Assembly (NCBI GenBank): GCA_015499995.1
Contig: JADNRV010000129.1
Location: 62,001 to 126,000 of the forward strand
DNA: 64,000 bases
Reading direction: 5' to 3'
Source of the DNA: Flammula alnicola
Taxonomy: Eukaryota; Basidiomycota; Agaricomycetes; Agaricales; Strophariaceae
The notes under the pieces are model-generated. The model searched no databases and was not told the DNA's origin. It saw nothing but the letters and a program-made list of their open reading frames with translations. Positions within the stretch are counted from its first letter, which is position 1. Each line of letters opens with the position of its first letter. Positions 12,479-24,163 of this stretch are shown here, one piece after another. The translations under genes and the position numbers were made by a program.

Positions 12479-14567
12479 CAGGGTCTTGCATAAAAACGTA
12501 GAGTCAATCTAGGTTCGGATCAAGCCCTTTGTCAGCTGCCGGTATTTATTTGTATGTAGTTGCTTTCAGCAACACCTGACAAGGGGCTTGCTTCAAAGTG
12601 TCACGATTGAGGGGGTTTGGTCGCTCGCGACGCGTGAAGCCATTTCCGCACAAATTTACCTAATTATGCGCGCGTTCTTTATTATAACATACGATAAAAC
12701 TTATGTACTACTCACAACTTTTTCAAAAAACGTTCTCATTGAGCTGTGGGCTTTCTAAATAGGTGACTTGACCTCATTTCCTTTCCTGCCTTCTAGAGGG
12801 GGTAAATTTTAAAATTGGAGTGTAAGGTTTTGGCAAATTATTTTTTAAGTATACATAACCATGTATTCCGAGTTTGGTGTGAATCTATTGAGTATTGCTG
12901 TGGCAAAGCGCTGTATAGTAGCGATATCGTTTCGCTGATGAGTCACGTGACTAGTCACGCCCTTTATAAATTGTCGCAAGTGATATCGATGAACGATTCT
13001 TGCAGATTGCGCTCTACACTCAACATCTCGATGAGCTCCAAATACCCCACTGTCCCTTCTACTCCCAAAAGGCCCCCAACGAATCAAATATGAACCCCAA
13101 GAAAGCATAAATTCCAAATAAATTCTGAAGGTCAGAATCAGCAGAAAAGAGGGTATCCCCGGCAGGTTTTGCGAGGACATGATGGTGTCGAAGAAGTACA
13201 ATTGGGATGCCTAAATTACCTTGCGTTGAGCATGCGCTTAGTGCGTGGCACGCCTTGCTTACGCCTGAGCGCGCGTATGTGACACGCGTGACTCAACTCA
13301 TCACGGTGAGCCGCTCGGTGAATGGAAACACATTTCCGATGGCGGACAATTATGTAACTTAAAACTGAGTATCTAGACCTTATAAAGCATATAATGCGAA
13401 AGTATTGCCCAAGCCCGAAGTGAATTGGTTCAAAACCTGTGATGATAAGTCAAGATTGCGAAATTTCTATGTTTCGGCCACTCATAATGCTCTGAGGTAA
13501 ATAATTTTAATGCATTCTCTGTTTTGAGTAGATAGACATATGAGTATATATTTTAGCTACGGTCTGTACATTGAATTGTGTCTGTGCATTCATTTTTGAG
13601 GGAGAGCGACAGGACTAAGTAAACCCGTCATTTTGATGCATGTTGAAGCAAGCCCCTTCTGGCGAAGGAGCCGCTGCTTGCGCTCGCGACCGGAGCACGT
13701 GGGCTTGCTCCGAACCTAGAGTCAATCATTCTCAGAGGTCTGTTTGTACGGCTTTGTGTAGGTATAAAAACGGATATCACGCTTTCCTGCTACAGCAACT
13801 TTGTGACTGATGAGTGACAAGATCATCAATCTTTCTTTTTTTGGTGGGTGGCAACGCTGTACAAACAAATGCGTAGTGAATGATTAGTGATGTGCTGGCT
13901 CCGGCCTGAGGCCAGAAGCCGAGCCAAGCCGGGCCCAAAGAAGCCGGGCCAAGCTGGGCCAAAGGTGTTGGCCTGGAGCCGGCTTTGGCCCGGCCTGAGA
14001 ATTTGACAAGCCCGAGCCCTCGGCCCAGGCCGGGGCTTTCTGCAAATTTTTTTTCGAGTTCAAACGGTGAAAAACTGACCTTTGAGTAACCAAAACATAC
14101 TTTTTGTATGGTATGTTCACGAAAGTTTAATCTAATAATAGTTTAAAATCAGTCTGATGATCAGTTGATCGTGTGGTAATGGTGGCCATGCATTGACGGA
14201 CAAGTCCGGCTGAGTTTGAAATGCCATCAATGTTCATTTTGAGTGCGAAAATATGTTGCAAGTGGTATTGCACGTTGACAACATGACTTAGCCACCCGTA
14301 TAATAGTTAAATATGTACTTTAGACTTGCATCTATATGTAGATATCAAAATATTTTTATTATCTTGTGTTTTAACTAATTTGTCAGCAAAGCCCTGGCTT
14401 GGGCCAAAGCCGGGCCGGGCCAAGCCTGATTTTCGGCTTTTGGCCCGGCTCATGATTTGACAAAGCCTGAGCCGCCCAAAGCCGGGCCCGAGCCGGGGCT
14501 TTCAGGCCAAGCCCGAGCCGGCACATCACTATGAATGATTGACTCTACGTTTTTATGCAAGACCCTG
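12479..14567. mobile_element. TIR element with TA target duplication (Tc1/mariner-like, non-autonomous)
   Basis: The left end CAGGGTCTTGCATAAAAACG continues into TAGAGTCAAT. The right end is its exact reverse complement over about 28 bases, finishing GACCCTG at 14567. TA lies outside both ends (12477-12478, 14568-14569), as in Tc1/mariner insertions. A second, internal inverted copy of the left-end block (GTTCGGA-CAAGCCC with AGAGTCAAT) lies at about 13708-13735, so the element is composite or rearranged. No transposase reading frame was found. A hAT MITE is nested near the right end. Superfamily is inferred from the TA and CAGG-type end only. Confidence 0.6.
13885..14531. mobile_element. hAT-type MITE 1 (647 bp)
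   Basis: TIRs TAGTGATGTGC..GGCTC at both ends, with the 8-bp duplication TGAATGAT at 13877-13884 and 14532-14539. Both termini are built of GGGCC / GCCGGGCC / AAGCC words; the AT-rich middle lacks a transposase. It lies inside the 12479-14567 element, hence is younger than it. An end with TAGTGATGTGCGGGCC also appears, without a clear partner, near 50313-50338. Confidence 0.8.
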
Positions 14568-14706
14568 TAGTTGCAAGCGCAGCGAGCAATCATTCTCTTA
14601 CACCGTGAAAATGTCAAAATGTGGACTGGACCTGAGCCCCGTGATGTCGTGACGTGATTTGCTCACGCCTCATGCTCATGGAGGCGACCTGAATACAGGT
14701 TGAACT

Positions 14707-15160
14707 TGTTACGACTTGACAAGCAATAAAATATCTGGTAGGATAAATAATGCCTAAGTCGTACTTCAAGACTGAGGTCGAGATTCGAAGTCACCTAAGC
14801 GTTCGCAAACGACTTAGAGTGTTCAAGAGATCAAGTTGTACTAGGTACTCAAGATGTGATTCTCAAGATCTAGCTAAAGAATACATCGTATGCTACTCTA
14901 GTATTTATACTAAGTAGCGAGTCCGGAGTAATAGATAGAACACGTCTCAGACGTGTTATGATACTTGTAAGATATCCATCGCGAAGCCGATGGATGTAAA
15001 ACAGATAAAAGTGAAACATATAACGGAAACAGGATATGGGGGAGAGCTATGCGGCAAATGATGGGATCGGAAGTGGATAGAAGGTGCATAGCTAGCGTAA
15101 GTAAAGAGAAAAAGTACGTGCGTACGAGCATGCGTGCGCGAACCAGGTGTGATCGTAACA
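14707..15160 (-). repeat. 3' LTR of Gypsy 1, preceded by a polypurine tract
   Basis: 454 bp. On the minus strand the tract AGAGAGGGGGTAA (about 15161-15173) directly precedes it, fitting the polypurine primer for plus-strand DNA. It differs from the other LTR at 6 positions, each a CpG against TpG or CpA. Confidence 0.93.
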
Positions 15161-15199
15161 TTACCCCCTCTCTAGATCGAAGACGTCCTCGTCTTCAAG

Positions 15200-16649
15200 C
15201 TAATCACATCTGCTTTCCAAGTAGGGACTCCTGTTGTAAGGGTCATCGTCAGGGTTCCTGTCTTCATAGTACCGAAATGGGCAGCTGAGTGTCGTGTGCC
15301 CTGGATGGTATCGTCGACACAATCCGCATTGGTAAGAAGGACAGTCGACTGCTACATGACCTTCTCCACCACATTCAGTGCAACGAGTGCCAGGTGGCAT
15401 TCGGGGTAGTCTTGCGTATGCTGCATCATAAGGGGGTGGTCGAAAGAGCTGTCTGTTCTTATGATTGAGGGTTCGTTTGGGATGACGATGGCTGGGTCCG
15501 GCGGTAGATGGTACTGGTGGAGGATAAGTCGGTCGTGGGGGAAGTTCGCGAGACAGGTTGACCGTTCTGGCTCGAGGAGTGGGTTGTCGTGGGGGAGTAG
15601 GGAATCGATCAACGAGTATGGGGGAGTCTTCATCTCCTGTTCCAGTCAAAGAGGGTTGTTGGCGAAGGAGGAGCTCATAGGCGTTCCTGAAGGTGATATT
15701 GTTGTTCAGTCTGTCGATCAGACTGGATGTTCGTTCATTCAAGCGATTAGTACGAAGGGCGATGGTGTCGATGGTGTTGCTCATAAGTTGTCGGATGGCT
15801 CGAGTTTCGATAGAAATAGCACGGATGTCGTTGAGGCAAGCAAAGGTAGTGTTTGCCTCAGGGTCAAGTTGGATCAAGGTCTGAAGCAACCCAACATGAG
15901 TTCCGTTTTCGAAGATTCGGTCTAAGGAGTTTTGGGTGATGGATCTGGTGATGGTTCGTTCTCGTTCTGGAAGACTATTCGGGTCGGCCTCACTGGCTTC
16001 TCTCTCGATAACGATCGAGCTAGGTCCTCTCGATGAGGGAGGCGAGTTCATTTGTGACTGCATGTAGGGAGGAGAGGGAGCGGAGTCTTTTAATGCTCGA
16101 GGGGAGGACAGGGAGTTCTGAGACATCGTTAGGGTGGAAGAGGATTGGAAGGGAGTTCTTTCGGGAGGGTTCAAGTTTCGAGGTGAGGCTGGCTCTAAGT
16201 TCTAGTGGATGGTCGAGAGGTCGTCCAAGTTTAAATAGTCTCTTGTCCCTCCACCCTTTTTCTGGATCGTTGAAGGAGGAGTTCAGGAGGGATTCGAGCT
16301 GTGCAAGGCGATACTCGAGTCTGAGTCTGATCGTTTCCAGGTTGAGCATCTCACGTTCCCATTCTTCTTGTTCGTTGTCATCAGTGTTTCGCACCGGTTT
16401 CCAGTCCAGGAAGATTCCAGAGAAGTAGGGTAAGGGTGGTGAATATTTTGGGACAGGGGGTAAGGCGATGTCGTTGGTCATGATTCGATGGGCTAAGGCA
16501 GTGAGGCTTGACATGATCCGGCTGTGTTCGGGATGATCGTCAAATGTCAGAGGTTGTGGTGCTGTTTGTAGGTGTCCAAAATTTCCTGTGCGTTGGCAAA
16601 TGACTCCTCTGGTTCCCACGTGGTCTCGGTGATCGAATATCCTTCCCAA
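15200..16649 (-). CDS. Gypsy 1 accessory ORFs between pol and 3' LTR, with a CCHC knuckle
   Basis: Two overlapping minus-strand frames, 16649-16020 and 16174-15200, follow the pol stop. The first has a heptad-like Leu/Arg segment (ETIRLRLEYRLAQLESLL). The second has a helical middle (LNDIRAISIETRAIRQLM), a Pro-rich linker and a C-terminal zinc-ligand series: CTECGGEGHVAVDC, a CCHC knuckle, followed by CGLCRRYHPGHTTLSC. The overlap suggests a single protein with a frame change near 16100. This looks like a second nucleic-acid-binding, gag-like protein in a position where Gypsy elements usually have nothing or env. No env-like membrane segment is visible. Function unknown. Confidence 0.6.
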
Positions 16650-17497
16650 CTGGTCAAGTACATCACCTGTTTGTTTCGAAGCTTTTTGTGGTTAAGAATA
16701 GCTTTGACCTCGTATTCTTCTTCTCCATCAATGATATCAGGAGGTGGCTGTGTGAAGTTCTTCCCGTAGATGTCGTTTTCCGTGTATGGCATGAGGAGAG
16801 TGGCATGGAATACATCGTGGATCTTCCAGTTCTTGGGGAGTTGAAGGCGATACGTTGATGGTCCGAGAACATCTAGGATTTCAAATGGTCCTTCGCGTTT
16901 TGGCTTCATCTTTTTGTTATACCGGGTTTTCAGATTTCTGGAATCAAGCCACACTTTTTGTCCTTTTTTGAATGGGACAAAGTTTGATCGGCGACGTTCG
17001 GCCATTCTTGCTCTTGCCAGCTCATGTGCAGCAAGGGCTTCCTTTCGGTCTTCGATTAGGTGTTTCATTCTTTCTTCAACGTTTGGAAATTTTGTGTTTT
17101 CGTATGACGTGGGGATTGCCAATGGTGAATATCCCAAGGTTAGTTCGAACGGGGTTCTTGTCCTATCTGCGTGTCTCCGATCGTTGTAGGTGAATTCCAT
17201 GGTGCTTAACTTGTAGAGCCAAGTGTCTGGGTTTGATGAGCAAAAGATTGAAATATAGGCTTCAATTTCTTGATTGACTCGTTCAGTGGCTCCATCCCCT
17301 TGTGGATGGTAAGCGGTCGTCAATTTTGATTTGATTCCAAGGAGTCGGAGGAGTTCTCTAAATGCTCTTGCAGCGAATTGGGGGCCTTGGTCAGACAGGA
17401 TACTGTCAGATAGACCAAACCTCTTGTAAAGGTTGTCAAGTAAAAGTTGGCCTGTCTCTTCTTCCGTTGTCGAAGTAGAACAGGGGATGGTGATCAC
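16547..17497 (-). pseudogene. Gypsy 1 pol, integrase core and chromodomain
   Basis: Integrase second Asp in ILSDQGPQFAARAFRELL and Glu in DGATERVNQEIEAY give the D,D,E set with the upstream exonic Asp. The C-terminal part has the GPFEILDVLGPSTYRLQLP barrel and IHDVFHATLL. It ends with a chromodomain (EYEVKAILNHKKLRN, SWEGYSITETTWEPEE), which in chromoviruses directs integration to marked chromatin. Open to its stop at 16547. Confidence 0.9.
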
Positions 17498-19080
17498 CCC
17501 CCGGTAGATCCATGGTCGACCACGACCAATACAGCGTCTTTCCCTTCAATAGGTGGTAATCCGGTAATGAAGTCCATTGTCGGGTCTGCCCATGGTCTTT
17601 TCGATTCTGAGCCTTCGATTGGCATTAAGCTTGGCTTGGAAGGTGACCTGTTTATTTTAAATTGTTGGCATGCGCCACATCCTTTTACGTAGTTGTTGAC
17701 AAAGGTTCGCATTCCGGGCCACCAATAATGTTCCTTGAGCGCGTTAAAGGTTTCCAGTTGTCCAGGGTGTCCAGCAGTGGGTGAATCATGGTATCTCTTC
17801 ACAATTTCTCGACGTAGGTTCCGGTCGTCCGGTATATAATTCTTGCCTTTATAAAAGAGCATGTCCTTTCCGTCTAGGTCTTCGATTGTCCAGTCTTCAA
17901 GGTCGTTTTGCAAGTTCTTTGGTCCATCATCCAATAGACGTTTGATTGCCTCTGTTGCTTCCATGTCATATTTCTCCGAGGAAGCAATCTTTTCTTGGAG
18001 GTCGAGGTCGATTAGATTGATGAATAGGTTTTCTGGTAGTAAGGTTTGGTCTTCATTGTCGTGGTCCTCGTCAGGGATGAAGTCTGGTCGTCGGGACAGG
18101 GTATCAGATTGAACCATCTTGCTTCCTGCTTGATGGATCAATTTGATATCAAATTCGGATAGGTAGAGCGACCATCTGGCTTGTCTTCGATTTAGTTTCT
18201 GTGTCGATCTGAAATACATCAAGTTTTTATGGTCTGAGTGGATTATTGTCGTGAACTGGGAGCCTTGAATATAGTGTCGCCATTCCTGCAGGGCTCTGAT
18301 CATTGCTAGAAGTTCCCTGTCATAGATCTCATAGTTTCGTTCGGCTGGTGAGAAGGTTTTCGAAATGAAACTGCAAGGGTGTAGTTGTCCGTTTGAGTCT
18401 TCTTGCATCAGGACTGCTCCAGATGCATATTTAGAAGCATCACACTCGATGAGGAAGGGCTTGGAGGTGTCTGCCATTATCAAGACGGGTTCTTCAGTAA
18501 ACCGTTTCTTCAGTTCGTCGAATGATTTTTGGGCTGCAGTAGTCCAGTCGAAGTTCTTGTCCTTTTTTAGTAATTCATTTAGTGATCGGGCTATTTCTGA
18601 ATATGCCCGGATGAATCGCCGGTAGAAGTTGCCGAAGCCCAGGAATGATCGGACCTGCTTGACTGTTTTGGGAATTGGCCAATCTCGGATGCCTTTGAGC
18701 TTCGAAGGGTCCATCGAGATCTGGCCTTCTTCGATGATCATTCCCAGGTATTCCAGTTTTAGTTGTTCGAAAAAACATTTCTCCGGTTTCAGATAGAGGT
18801 CGTTTTCCCTGAGGCGTTGGAGGACGCGTTTTGTGTATTCTCGCAATCTGAGTTTATCCTTGGAGAAGATCAGGATGTCGTCCATATAGATGATTATCCA
18901 ATGTTCGATGCCTGTTTCTGACATCATGTCTTTGAAGATGTCATCCATCATTCCTTGGAAGGTGGCTGGGGAATTGCACATTCCGAAGAACATGACTGTG
19001 GGTTCAAAAAGTCCCTTGTTGGTTTTAAAAGCCGCTTTCCATTGTCGCCTTTTTGGATTCGAACATTGTTGTATCCCCAT
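17494..19080 (-). pseudogene. Gypsy 1 pol, reverse transcriptase, RNase H and integrase N-terminus
   Basis: Continues in the shifted frame: FEPTVMFFGMCNSPATFQGM, the catalytic IIYMDDILIFS, the thumb, then RNase H (FLIECDASKYASGAVLMQ, YDRELLAMIRALQEWRHY, HSDHKNL). Next is the integrase zinc module (HDSPTAGHPG, then CGACQQFK) and the first catalytic Asp (MDFITGLPP). The frame breaks again near 17494-17505 in VVVDHGSTGG, with a few conserved residues missing. Confidence 0.88.
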
Positions 19081-20261
19081 CGGACATCGAGTTTAGTGAA
19101 ATATTTGGCGCCCTTCAGTTTGTCCATAAGTTCCGGGATCAGTGGTAGTGGGTAGGCATTTTTGATGGTCCAATCATTCAGAAACCGATAATCTTGACAG
19201 GGTCTGAGTTTCCCATCTTTCTTTTGAACAAAGAAAAATGAAGATCCCATGGGAGATTTCGATGGTCTGATATATCCTTTTTCCAGGTTTGACTTTATGA
19301 ATTTGTCCAGTTCGATTTCTTCTGGTTGCGATAGATTATAGGCTTTGAAAACCTTTGGTTCGAAGCCTTCTTTCATTTCGATTTTATGATCCCATGATCG
19401 GGATATAGGAAATCGGTTTGCTGTCTTTTCATCGAATAGGTCCAGGTAGTCGTGGTATTCTGCCGGTATCATCTGTTCCAAGGTTCTCCCTTCTTTTGGT
19501 GTTTCATGTTTTAGCGCCAAGGTTTGGGAGGTTGTCGTTTTGAGGTTAATATAGATTTCTTCTTCTTCCGTCAGATTCATTGAAGAAATTAGAAGCTCCT
19601 CGAGTTTGTCCGTGTCAGTAGAGGTCTCCGTCACCTCGTTGGAGGTGAGAGGGAGGTCCGCTAGTTCCAATATTGGAGTTGACTCATCATATGGTTCAAT
19701 CCTTGGTCCGTTTGCCTGTTCGTCTGTGATTTCTTCGATTGTTGCCTTCAAGGTATTCCTAAATGAATCCCCTTTGGGTAATTCCTTTTTTGGAAAGAGT
19801 CCAGAGAAGTTCCTCTTTTGTTTGATTGCCGGTCGAGGTTTCCAGGTCAGGGTTCCAGCCTTCCAGTCGATTATCGGGTTCTCTTTTTGGAGCCATGGGA
19901 AACCTAGGATGATTTGGTTTTTGGAAAGCCCTGTAACCTTAAGTTGTTGACGAGTTGTTTTGTTTTTGATGCTAAAATCCAACTCGACGTAATGGGTAAT
20001 CGTTCCTTCCTTGTTTCGGGTTCCATCGACATTGTTTACTAGGAGTGGTTCATCGAGTTTGGTGAGCTCGAGTCCCATTTCTTCAGCGAATTGTCGGTCG
20101 ATAAAAAGTCCTCCTGCTCCAGAGTCAAGCAGGGCTTTGGCTTCGATGATTTTTCTATTTTCAGTGGGGCCTTGAGATATCGAGCATGGTAATAACATAG
20201 TTTTATTTCGGATATCTGCCACCAGTACTGAGTAAATAGATAAATATGGAGAGACTGACAT
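18948..20261 (-). pseudogene. Gypsy 1 pol, protease and first part of reverse transcriptase
   Basis: Aspartic protease active site ALLDSGAGGLFID; flap-like segment ILGFPWLQKENPIIDW; then the RT fingers (SPMGSSFFFVQKKDGKLRPC, DYRFLNDWTI) and the first catalytic Asp in KLDVRWGYNNVRI. At about 19037 the frame breaks: the conserved IQKGDN is followed by WKAAFKTN only in the next frame, consistent with a single-base deletion. The protein therefore ends in an unrelated tail (LNPQSCSS). Confidence 0.88.
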
Positions 20262-20278
20262 CGATTCAGTTCTCCTTT

Positions 20279-21668
20279 TTAAAAATCCGTCGTTGCCAAA
20301 CGACCAAATAGGTCGTTCTGCTCTTCTTCTTCCATATCTTCAATCAAGGCTCGGATGTGGGCATGCGCATCCTTGGCGTTGTATTTCTTTTTGGCTGGTG
20401 GTTCATATTTTTTGGCTGGCTGTTTGCCTTTCTTCTTTGGGCAGTCAGCTGCTCGGTGTCCTTGTTCCTTGCAGAAGAAGCAGGCGCCCTTCCGCATGAG
20501 TTCAGTTCGTTCTTCGACGCTCATGGCATCAATGTCCATGGCGTTTGGGTCGCGGGGTGTGGGTCTGGTGAAGTTCCAGGTTCTTTTTTCAGTTTTGACG
20601 GGAATTGGGATCTTTCCAGATTGTCGTGCCTTCATTCTATTTCTTATGCTCCATCTGGTAGCATAATTTTTAGCAACTTCGTACCATTTTTCGAGGGTGT
20701 CAGGGAGGGTTTCGACTTTGTCATAGATGTCTCCTCGGAGTCCCGGGTTGATCGACCTTGCAAAGAGGTCTGTTAAGGCGAATTGTTCTTTCATTCCTGT
20801 CTTGATTACGAGTAATTTGAATGCAGAGATGTGTTCATCGATTGATTTGTTTCCTTGTCTGATCGAGTGGAGTTGTTCAAAGGCATCTCCTTTTTCGTCT
20901 GAGATTTCGAAATCTTTGACGAGTTTCTTTAGAAAATCTTCCCATGTTCCAAGGTCCATTTTGAATGTGGTGTGGTCAATGTGGGAGTCTAGAAATTCTT
21001 CTCTCCATGTATTTGCTGCTTTTTCCGACATGAAGGATAGGGTAAATCCTATCCGTTTTTCGTCGGTGTCGAAGACTTTTCTGTTTATATTTAGATAGAG
21101 ATAGACGGATCTCATCCATGATTGGAACTTGGCGTTTTCTCCATCAAAGGTTTTGGGTCAGTTCAGGTTCAACTCTTTTTGGGAGTTATTTGAGATGGGT
21201 CCTGTGGATGTTTCTTCATCCATGTTTTCTAAGGCAGTGTTGATTTCACTGGTAAGGGCTTCGGTTGTTGCGGATGGCATTTCAGTTGATGGGATCTCGG
21301 AATCAAATGTGTCAGGTCGAGTTTCTTTAGTTGATCCGGGTGTCGGATCTAGTGGCGGTGCTCCAAGGGGTAGGAAAGTTACAGTTTTTCCTGATCGTGT
21401 TTCTTCAGAGAAGACACTGGCGGATAGTAGTTCTTCTGGATCGGGGCCTTCACTGGCTTCGTGGAATTCTTCGTTTGATGATGAAGATACAGAAGTTCTT
21501 CTTTCTGTTCTTCCTACTCTGGTGTATTGCCTAGTAGTAGTTTCTGGGTGTTGGGTGGTAGTATCCTCAACGAGTTTTTCAGGTTCTGGGCTAGGGGTTG
21601 CACTGGGTGCTCTGATAGTTCTTCGGGGTGTCGTGGTGTCAAAGTGGGATGACCGCTATGCTAGATAG
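20279..21668 (-). pseudogene. Gypsy 1 gag
   Basis: An acidic, Ser/Thr-rich N-terminal part reads from about 21660 (TPRRTIRAPSATPSPEPEK) to KELNLN, then an in-frame TGA. The capsid-like part continues without shift (PKTFDGENAKFQSW, then the open frame 21115-20279). A CCHC zinc knuckle CFFCKEQGHRAADC lies near the end, followed by a Lys-rich tail. The retrotransposon capsid family signature is the helical segment with WREEF and LHSIRQGN. No ATG precedes the N-terminal part, which adds to the impression of decay by point mutation. Confidence 0.8.
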
Positions 21669-21698
21669 CAAGCGGGGTAGAGAGGTAGCTAGATCTTT

Positions 21699-22152
21699 TG
21701 TTACGACTTGACAAGCAATAAAATATCCGGTAGGATAAATAATGCCTAAGTCGTACTTCAAGACTGAGGTCGAGATTCGAAGTCACCTAAGCATTCGCAA
21801 ACGACTTAGAGTGTTCAAGAGATCAAGTTGTACTAGGTACTCAAGATGTGATTCTCAAGATCTAGCTAAAGAATACATCGTATGCTACTCTAGTATTTAT
21901 ACTAAGTAGTGAGTCCGGAGTAATAGATAGAACATGTCTCAGACGTGTTATGATACTTGTAAGATATCCATCGCGAAGCCGATGGATGTAAAACAGATAA
22001 AAGTGAAACATATAACGGAAACAGGATATGGGGGAGAGCTATGCGGCAAATGATGGGATCGGAAGTGGATAGAAGGTGCATAGCTAGCGTAAGTAAAGAG
22101 AAAAAGTACGTGCGTACGAGCGTGCGTGCGCGAACCAGGTGCGATCGTAACA
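21699..22152 (-). repeat. 5' LTR of Gypsy 1
   Basis: 454 bp, TG...CA ends. It is the 5' LTR because the element reads on the minus strand. No obvious tRNA-complementary primer site was recognised next to it at about 21680-21698. Confidence 0.93.
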
Positions 22153-22157
22153 GAACT

Positions 22158-23394
22158 CTCTCTAAAATCACGCTGTCACCAGGTCTACCTGTCCACAGCT
22201 TTTCTCGATAGCTGTCCACAGCTGCGGCATTTCCTGGGGGCACTTGACATTATTTCCTTTTTGGGTTTTCTGGTTTGCTTTCCTCTCAGATGTTCAGACA
22301 GCGGAAATTAGGATAAATAGAACATGTATTGCATTGAAACTACTACAACAGGTGCACCAAAGTATATAGAAAATGATATGGGGCTCAATGACCACCAAAT
22401 GCCGCTTGTTCCGTACCAACCCTTCTCTCCCCATCCTCCTTATCCACCAGTGAGCCCAATCAACTACAAAGACTTCTGTAAAAACATAAATGAGTAGGAT
22501 GAACGGTCTTCCCAGAAGCTAAGATGGACCCAAGCACAGAGGAGACCCAAGCCCGAGGGAGCAGGACCTAGAACCAAGCCCCAAGCCAAGTAAGCACCAA
22601 GTACCGAGCGTCACAAGGGAGATGTACCAGGGGACCTGCAGGCAGAAAGGATACAAGGATGGTGGTAGCTGCAACATAGAAGAATGTCAGTATATTATAA
22701 GAAAAGAGGGAGGGCGCATTGCGCAGAGCAATGACACAGAGTGGGGAGGGAGTTGAAGAGAGAAAGGGCAGGAAGCGAAGGAAGCGAAGTTGATTCATTT
22801 TGCGGAGTTTGTCTGAGTTTGAACGGACTTGCGAGAAATCAACTCACACATGCGCACAGACCCATTGCCAACGACGAGCTACAAAGCTTCCTGACGGCAA
22901 TAACAATGGTGGGAAAGGTACCATTTAGAATTCTAACGAGTGTTGAACATTTTTTTCAAACTTTTGAATGCCATTTCACTCAGATATCAAAAGGGTAGCT
23001 ACATCTAGTGGACACCTCAAAACGGAACATTGTGGCTAGATTCTCCACAGCTGGTGGGCAGCTGGCGTCGCGCAGCTGTGCCGAACCTGACTGCCACGCC
23101 CTGACATGCTAATCAATCAGCCCCAGATCAGGAAATTGATCCAGCTGCCATCAACCCGTGACCCAAATGACGGTGTAGGGCTGGATGCCCGGACAAACAA
23201 AGCCAAACTTTCCGATGCAAAAAGTGACCCCATTTTCAGCCCATGTTGCGTGCGTTATATCTCAATCGTTATTGCCCCTCTTCCTTTCAAATCTTGGGAT
23301 TGGATGGGTTTTCATGTATTGTATCAACGTATCCTAAAGATTTTGGTCTTTCTTTCGTGTTCAGAGGCCCACAAAAATTCAGTGTCACACGCTA
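22158..23394. other. Non-coding stretch downstream of the Gypsy 1 5' LTR
   Basis: No gene recognised. Several CCACAGCTG / GCAGCTG words occur (22192-22225, 23038-23075) without clear TIRs or duplications. Confidence 0.35.
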
Positions 23395-24163
23395 TTAGGA
23401 TGGCGAAGCGAGCGTCCCCGCAGGTCTGCGGATATGTAATACCTCCTCCTCCGCCTCTCGCTGCTCCTTCCCCTGCGTCTCCATCTCCGCGGCTGCCTCC
23501 TGACACTCCCGCAGCTTCTCCATCATCTCGGACAACTCTTGGTGTGCGATTTTCACCTCTCGCTTCTCTCTCGTCCACGCTTGTTTCATCGTGGCCAAGT
23601 CCTTTTGCATTTGTGCCAACTGGGTCGCTGATTCGCGATGAGATGCCTCCTGGCCACGCAAAGACGTTTCAGCGGCAACTGCGCTAACTTGTCACAAGAG
23701 AGACTCCGTCTGTGAATGCAAAAGTACTAAATCCGCATTCTCGGGAAACGCAGGTTTGTAGCCAGATATTCGCTCTATCATTCCGATTTGTATTGGCGAC
23801 TGACCCTGCGGTGGTGGAGTGTGGTTGATCTGGTTCGAGCTGCGCCTGAGTCGCAACCGGTCTGTACCGCAGCCTTATCCTCCCTTTGCGATTGCGGCTC
23901 CCTTTGTATCCCAGGAGCAAACTTCGATATGTGGGCTCATCGATGCACCCCCCGCTGAAGTCTGTATCTATAATTTCTATAGGCCAATTTAACGCTGAAG
24001 CATGGAATTCGTACATACCGCGTTGCAACTGAGGAGACACACTTGCCGGGACTACATTATGAATGCCGCTGGCGAGGGCCCGAGAGGAACAGGGGGCAAA
24101 ACACCAATGCGCTCTGGGGACGGAGTCTGAGGAAGTGGGGTGGGAGGGTAAAGATGATTCCAA
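23395..24163 (-). pseudogene. Unrecognised protein with C-terminal coiled coil
   Basis: The minus strand has an open frame 24163-23684 and another 23661-23395. The better coding line in the middle is a third frame reading SPIQIGMIERISGYKPAFPE, LVLLHSQTESLL, then TGA, then QVSAVAAETSLRGQEASHRE into the second ORF. That ORF is Glu/Lys/Gln-rich with a heptad pattern (ATMKQAWTREKREVKIAHQE) typical of a coiled coil. The TGA near 23695 breaks the frame. No family is recognised; it may be a decayed gene or TE-derived. Confidence 0.35.

Larger units (their letters stand above)
14707..22152 (-). mobile_element. Gypsy LTR retrotransposon 1 (7446 bp), chromodomain type
   Basis: Two 454-bp LTRs (TGTTACGACTTG ... 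GATCGTAACA) with TSD GAACT at 14702-14706 and 22153-22157. On the minus strand the order is gag, protease, reverse transcriptase, RNase H, integrase and chromodomain, then an extra ORF pair before the 3' LTR. This order (RT before IN) defines Gypsy/Metaviridae, and the chromodomain defines chromoviruses. The coding region has an in-frame TGA in gag and frame breaks in pol, so this copy is not autonomous although its LTRs differ at only 6 positions. Confidence 0.95.

Noticed and set aside
14707..22152. Repeat-induced point mutation (RIP) signature
   Set aside because: The LTR differences are all at CpG rather than the CpA preference of classical RIP, and they are few; methylation decay explains them better.
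23324..23687. Plus-strand Pro-rich frame opposite the coiled-coil ORF
   Set aside because: The Pro/Ser-rich reading is the mirror of Glu/Gln/Arg codons on the minus strand.
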